This document shows positions 44,661 through 44,967 of a stretch of 44,967 nucleotides of DNA, piece by piece (the stretch's first letter is position 1; each line of letters opens with the position of its first letter). The stretch is from Chloroflexi bacterium RBG_16_56_11 (lineage in GTDB: Bacteria; Chloroflexota; Dehalococcoidia; Dehalococcoidales; RBG-16-60-22): positions 19,547 to 64,513 of the forward strand of contig MGNQ01000009.1 in the NCBI GenBank assembly GCA_001796865.1, in the 5' to 3' direction. The notes below the pieces were generated by a model. That model was not told the DNA's origin. It saw only the letters and a list, made by a program, of their open reading frames with translations, and made no database searches. A program made the translations under genes and the position numbers.

Positions 44661-44967
44661 TCAGCCCGTCAGCTCCTTCTGGGCGCGCAATATCGCCCAT
44701 TGTTGAAGCGACTCGTCAAAATAGCTATCGTCCACCTTATTTGCAGGGTCCGACTGCACCTCGGAAATCCAATCGTTAAGAAGCTGCTGTATGAGGGTAT
44801 TTCGGTCTTCGCTGGTCAGCGTCTTATTATTGTCTTTATCGACTATTTTTACCAGCCAAGAGCCTCCCTGAGTCCAGTACAGTTCATCCCGGATAGGATC
44901 GCTCCATTTCCCCGGTTCCGTATCCGGGCTGAAAACATAGTTATTGAAAGGGGTACTGATATTAGAT
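44661..44967 (-). CDS. Partial CDS, C-terminus of a SurA/PpiC-like or unknown protein
   Basis: About 101 C-terminal residues are visible; the start lies beyond the window. The frame reads from the right edge with SNISTPFNNYVFSPDTEPG, and then WTQGGSWLVKIVDKDNNK, SEDRNTLIQQLLNDWISEV and a final SLQQWAILRAQKELTG before the stop. The acidic helical end resembles C-termini of secreted parvulin-like chaperones of this bacterial group, but this is a weak recollection. The stop is 8 bp before the homoserine dehydrogenase start, so it is probably in the same operon. Confidence 0.6.
   Translation of the reverse strand, partial: SNISTPFNNYVFSPDTEPGKWSDPIRDELYWTQGGSWLVKIVDKDNNKTLTSEDRNTLIQQLLNDWISEVQSDPANKVDDSYFDESLQQWAILRAQKELTG

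Overview
The window looks like a chromosomal segment of an anaerobic bacterium, most likely of the phylum Chloroflexota (Dehalococcoidia-like). This is an inference from gene content and protein character: a small siroheme-type sulfite reductase, a siroheme/corrinoid branch of tetrapyrrole synthesis without hemE or hemH, 2-oxoacid:ferredoxin oxidoreductase, a Lon-like AAA_32 protease and high-GC codon use. No rRNA or ribosomal protein gene is present to fix the taxonomy. I see no CRISPR array, prophage or complete insertion sequence.

Region 1 (1-11828) is assimilatory sulfur metabolism and siroheme synthesis. A cystathionine gamma-synthase-type gene reads leftward. Divergent from it is a 10-kb run of ten rightward genes: sulfite reductase, APS reductase, a cysteine synthase fused to a TusA-like domain, a DUF2061 membrane protein, precorrin-2 dehydrogenase, hemA, hemC, a cobA-hemD fusion, hemB and hemL. 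Most genes overlap or nearly touch. One block therefore makes the enzyme that reduces sulfite and the whole path from Glu-tRNA to the siroheme cofactor it needs. Two strong divergent promoters sit inside a 30-bp imperfect inverted repeat (26 of 30 matching), which looks like the operator of a sulfur regulator.

Region 2 (11829-13378) is a small accessory patch: two unrecognised coupled genes, a tRNA-Arg(CCU) with its own promoter, and a small MerR-like helix-turn-helix gene. Region 3 (13379-20385) holds a glycogen-synthase-like glycosyltransferase, a CBS-containing site-2 protease with a universal stress protein, and a rightward cluster of an 81-aa unknown, a persulfide-dioxygenase-like MBL/rhodanese protein, a cation efflux protein and a TauE/SafE exporter.

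Region 4 (20386-32350) reads leftward: Lon-like protease, a DUF5752 protein, a mini HTH protein, the korAB-type oxidoreductase pair, a cupredoxin lipoprotein, thiol peroxidase, another lipoprotein, and the MoxR-DUF58-transglutaminase triad. Region 5 (32351-37883) holds a 55-aa zinc-ribbon gene behind a CIRCE-like operator, and a GH3-family adenylating enzyme in an operon with a histidine kinase and response regulator. Region 6 (37884-44967) holds gyrB with a strikingly AT-rich insert domain, a hicB-hicA toxin-antitoxin pair, folE, a REP-like repeat, threonine synthase (probable CTG start), homoserine dehydrogenase and the 3' end of one more gene.

The most notable observations are the compositional chimera inside gyrB, the CIRCE variant controlling a zinc-ribbon microprotein, the sulfur-siroheme supra-operon with its divergent operator, the cysteine synthase-TusA fusion, and the HicB antitoxin with an extra N-terminal domain.
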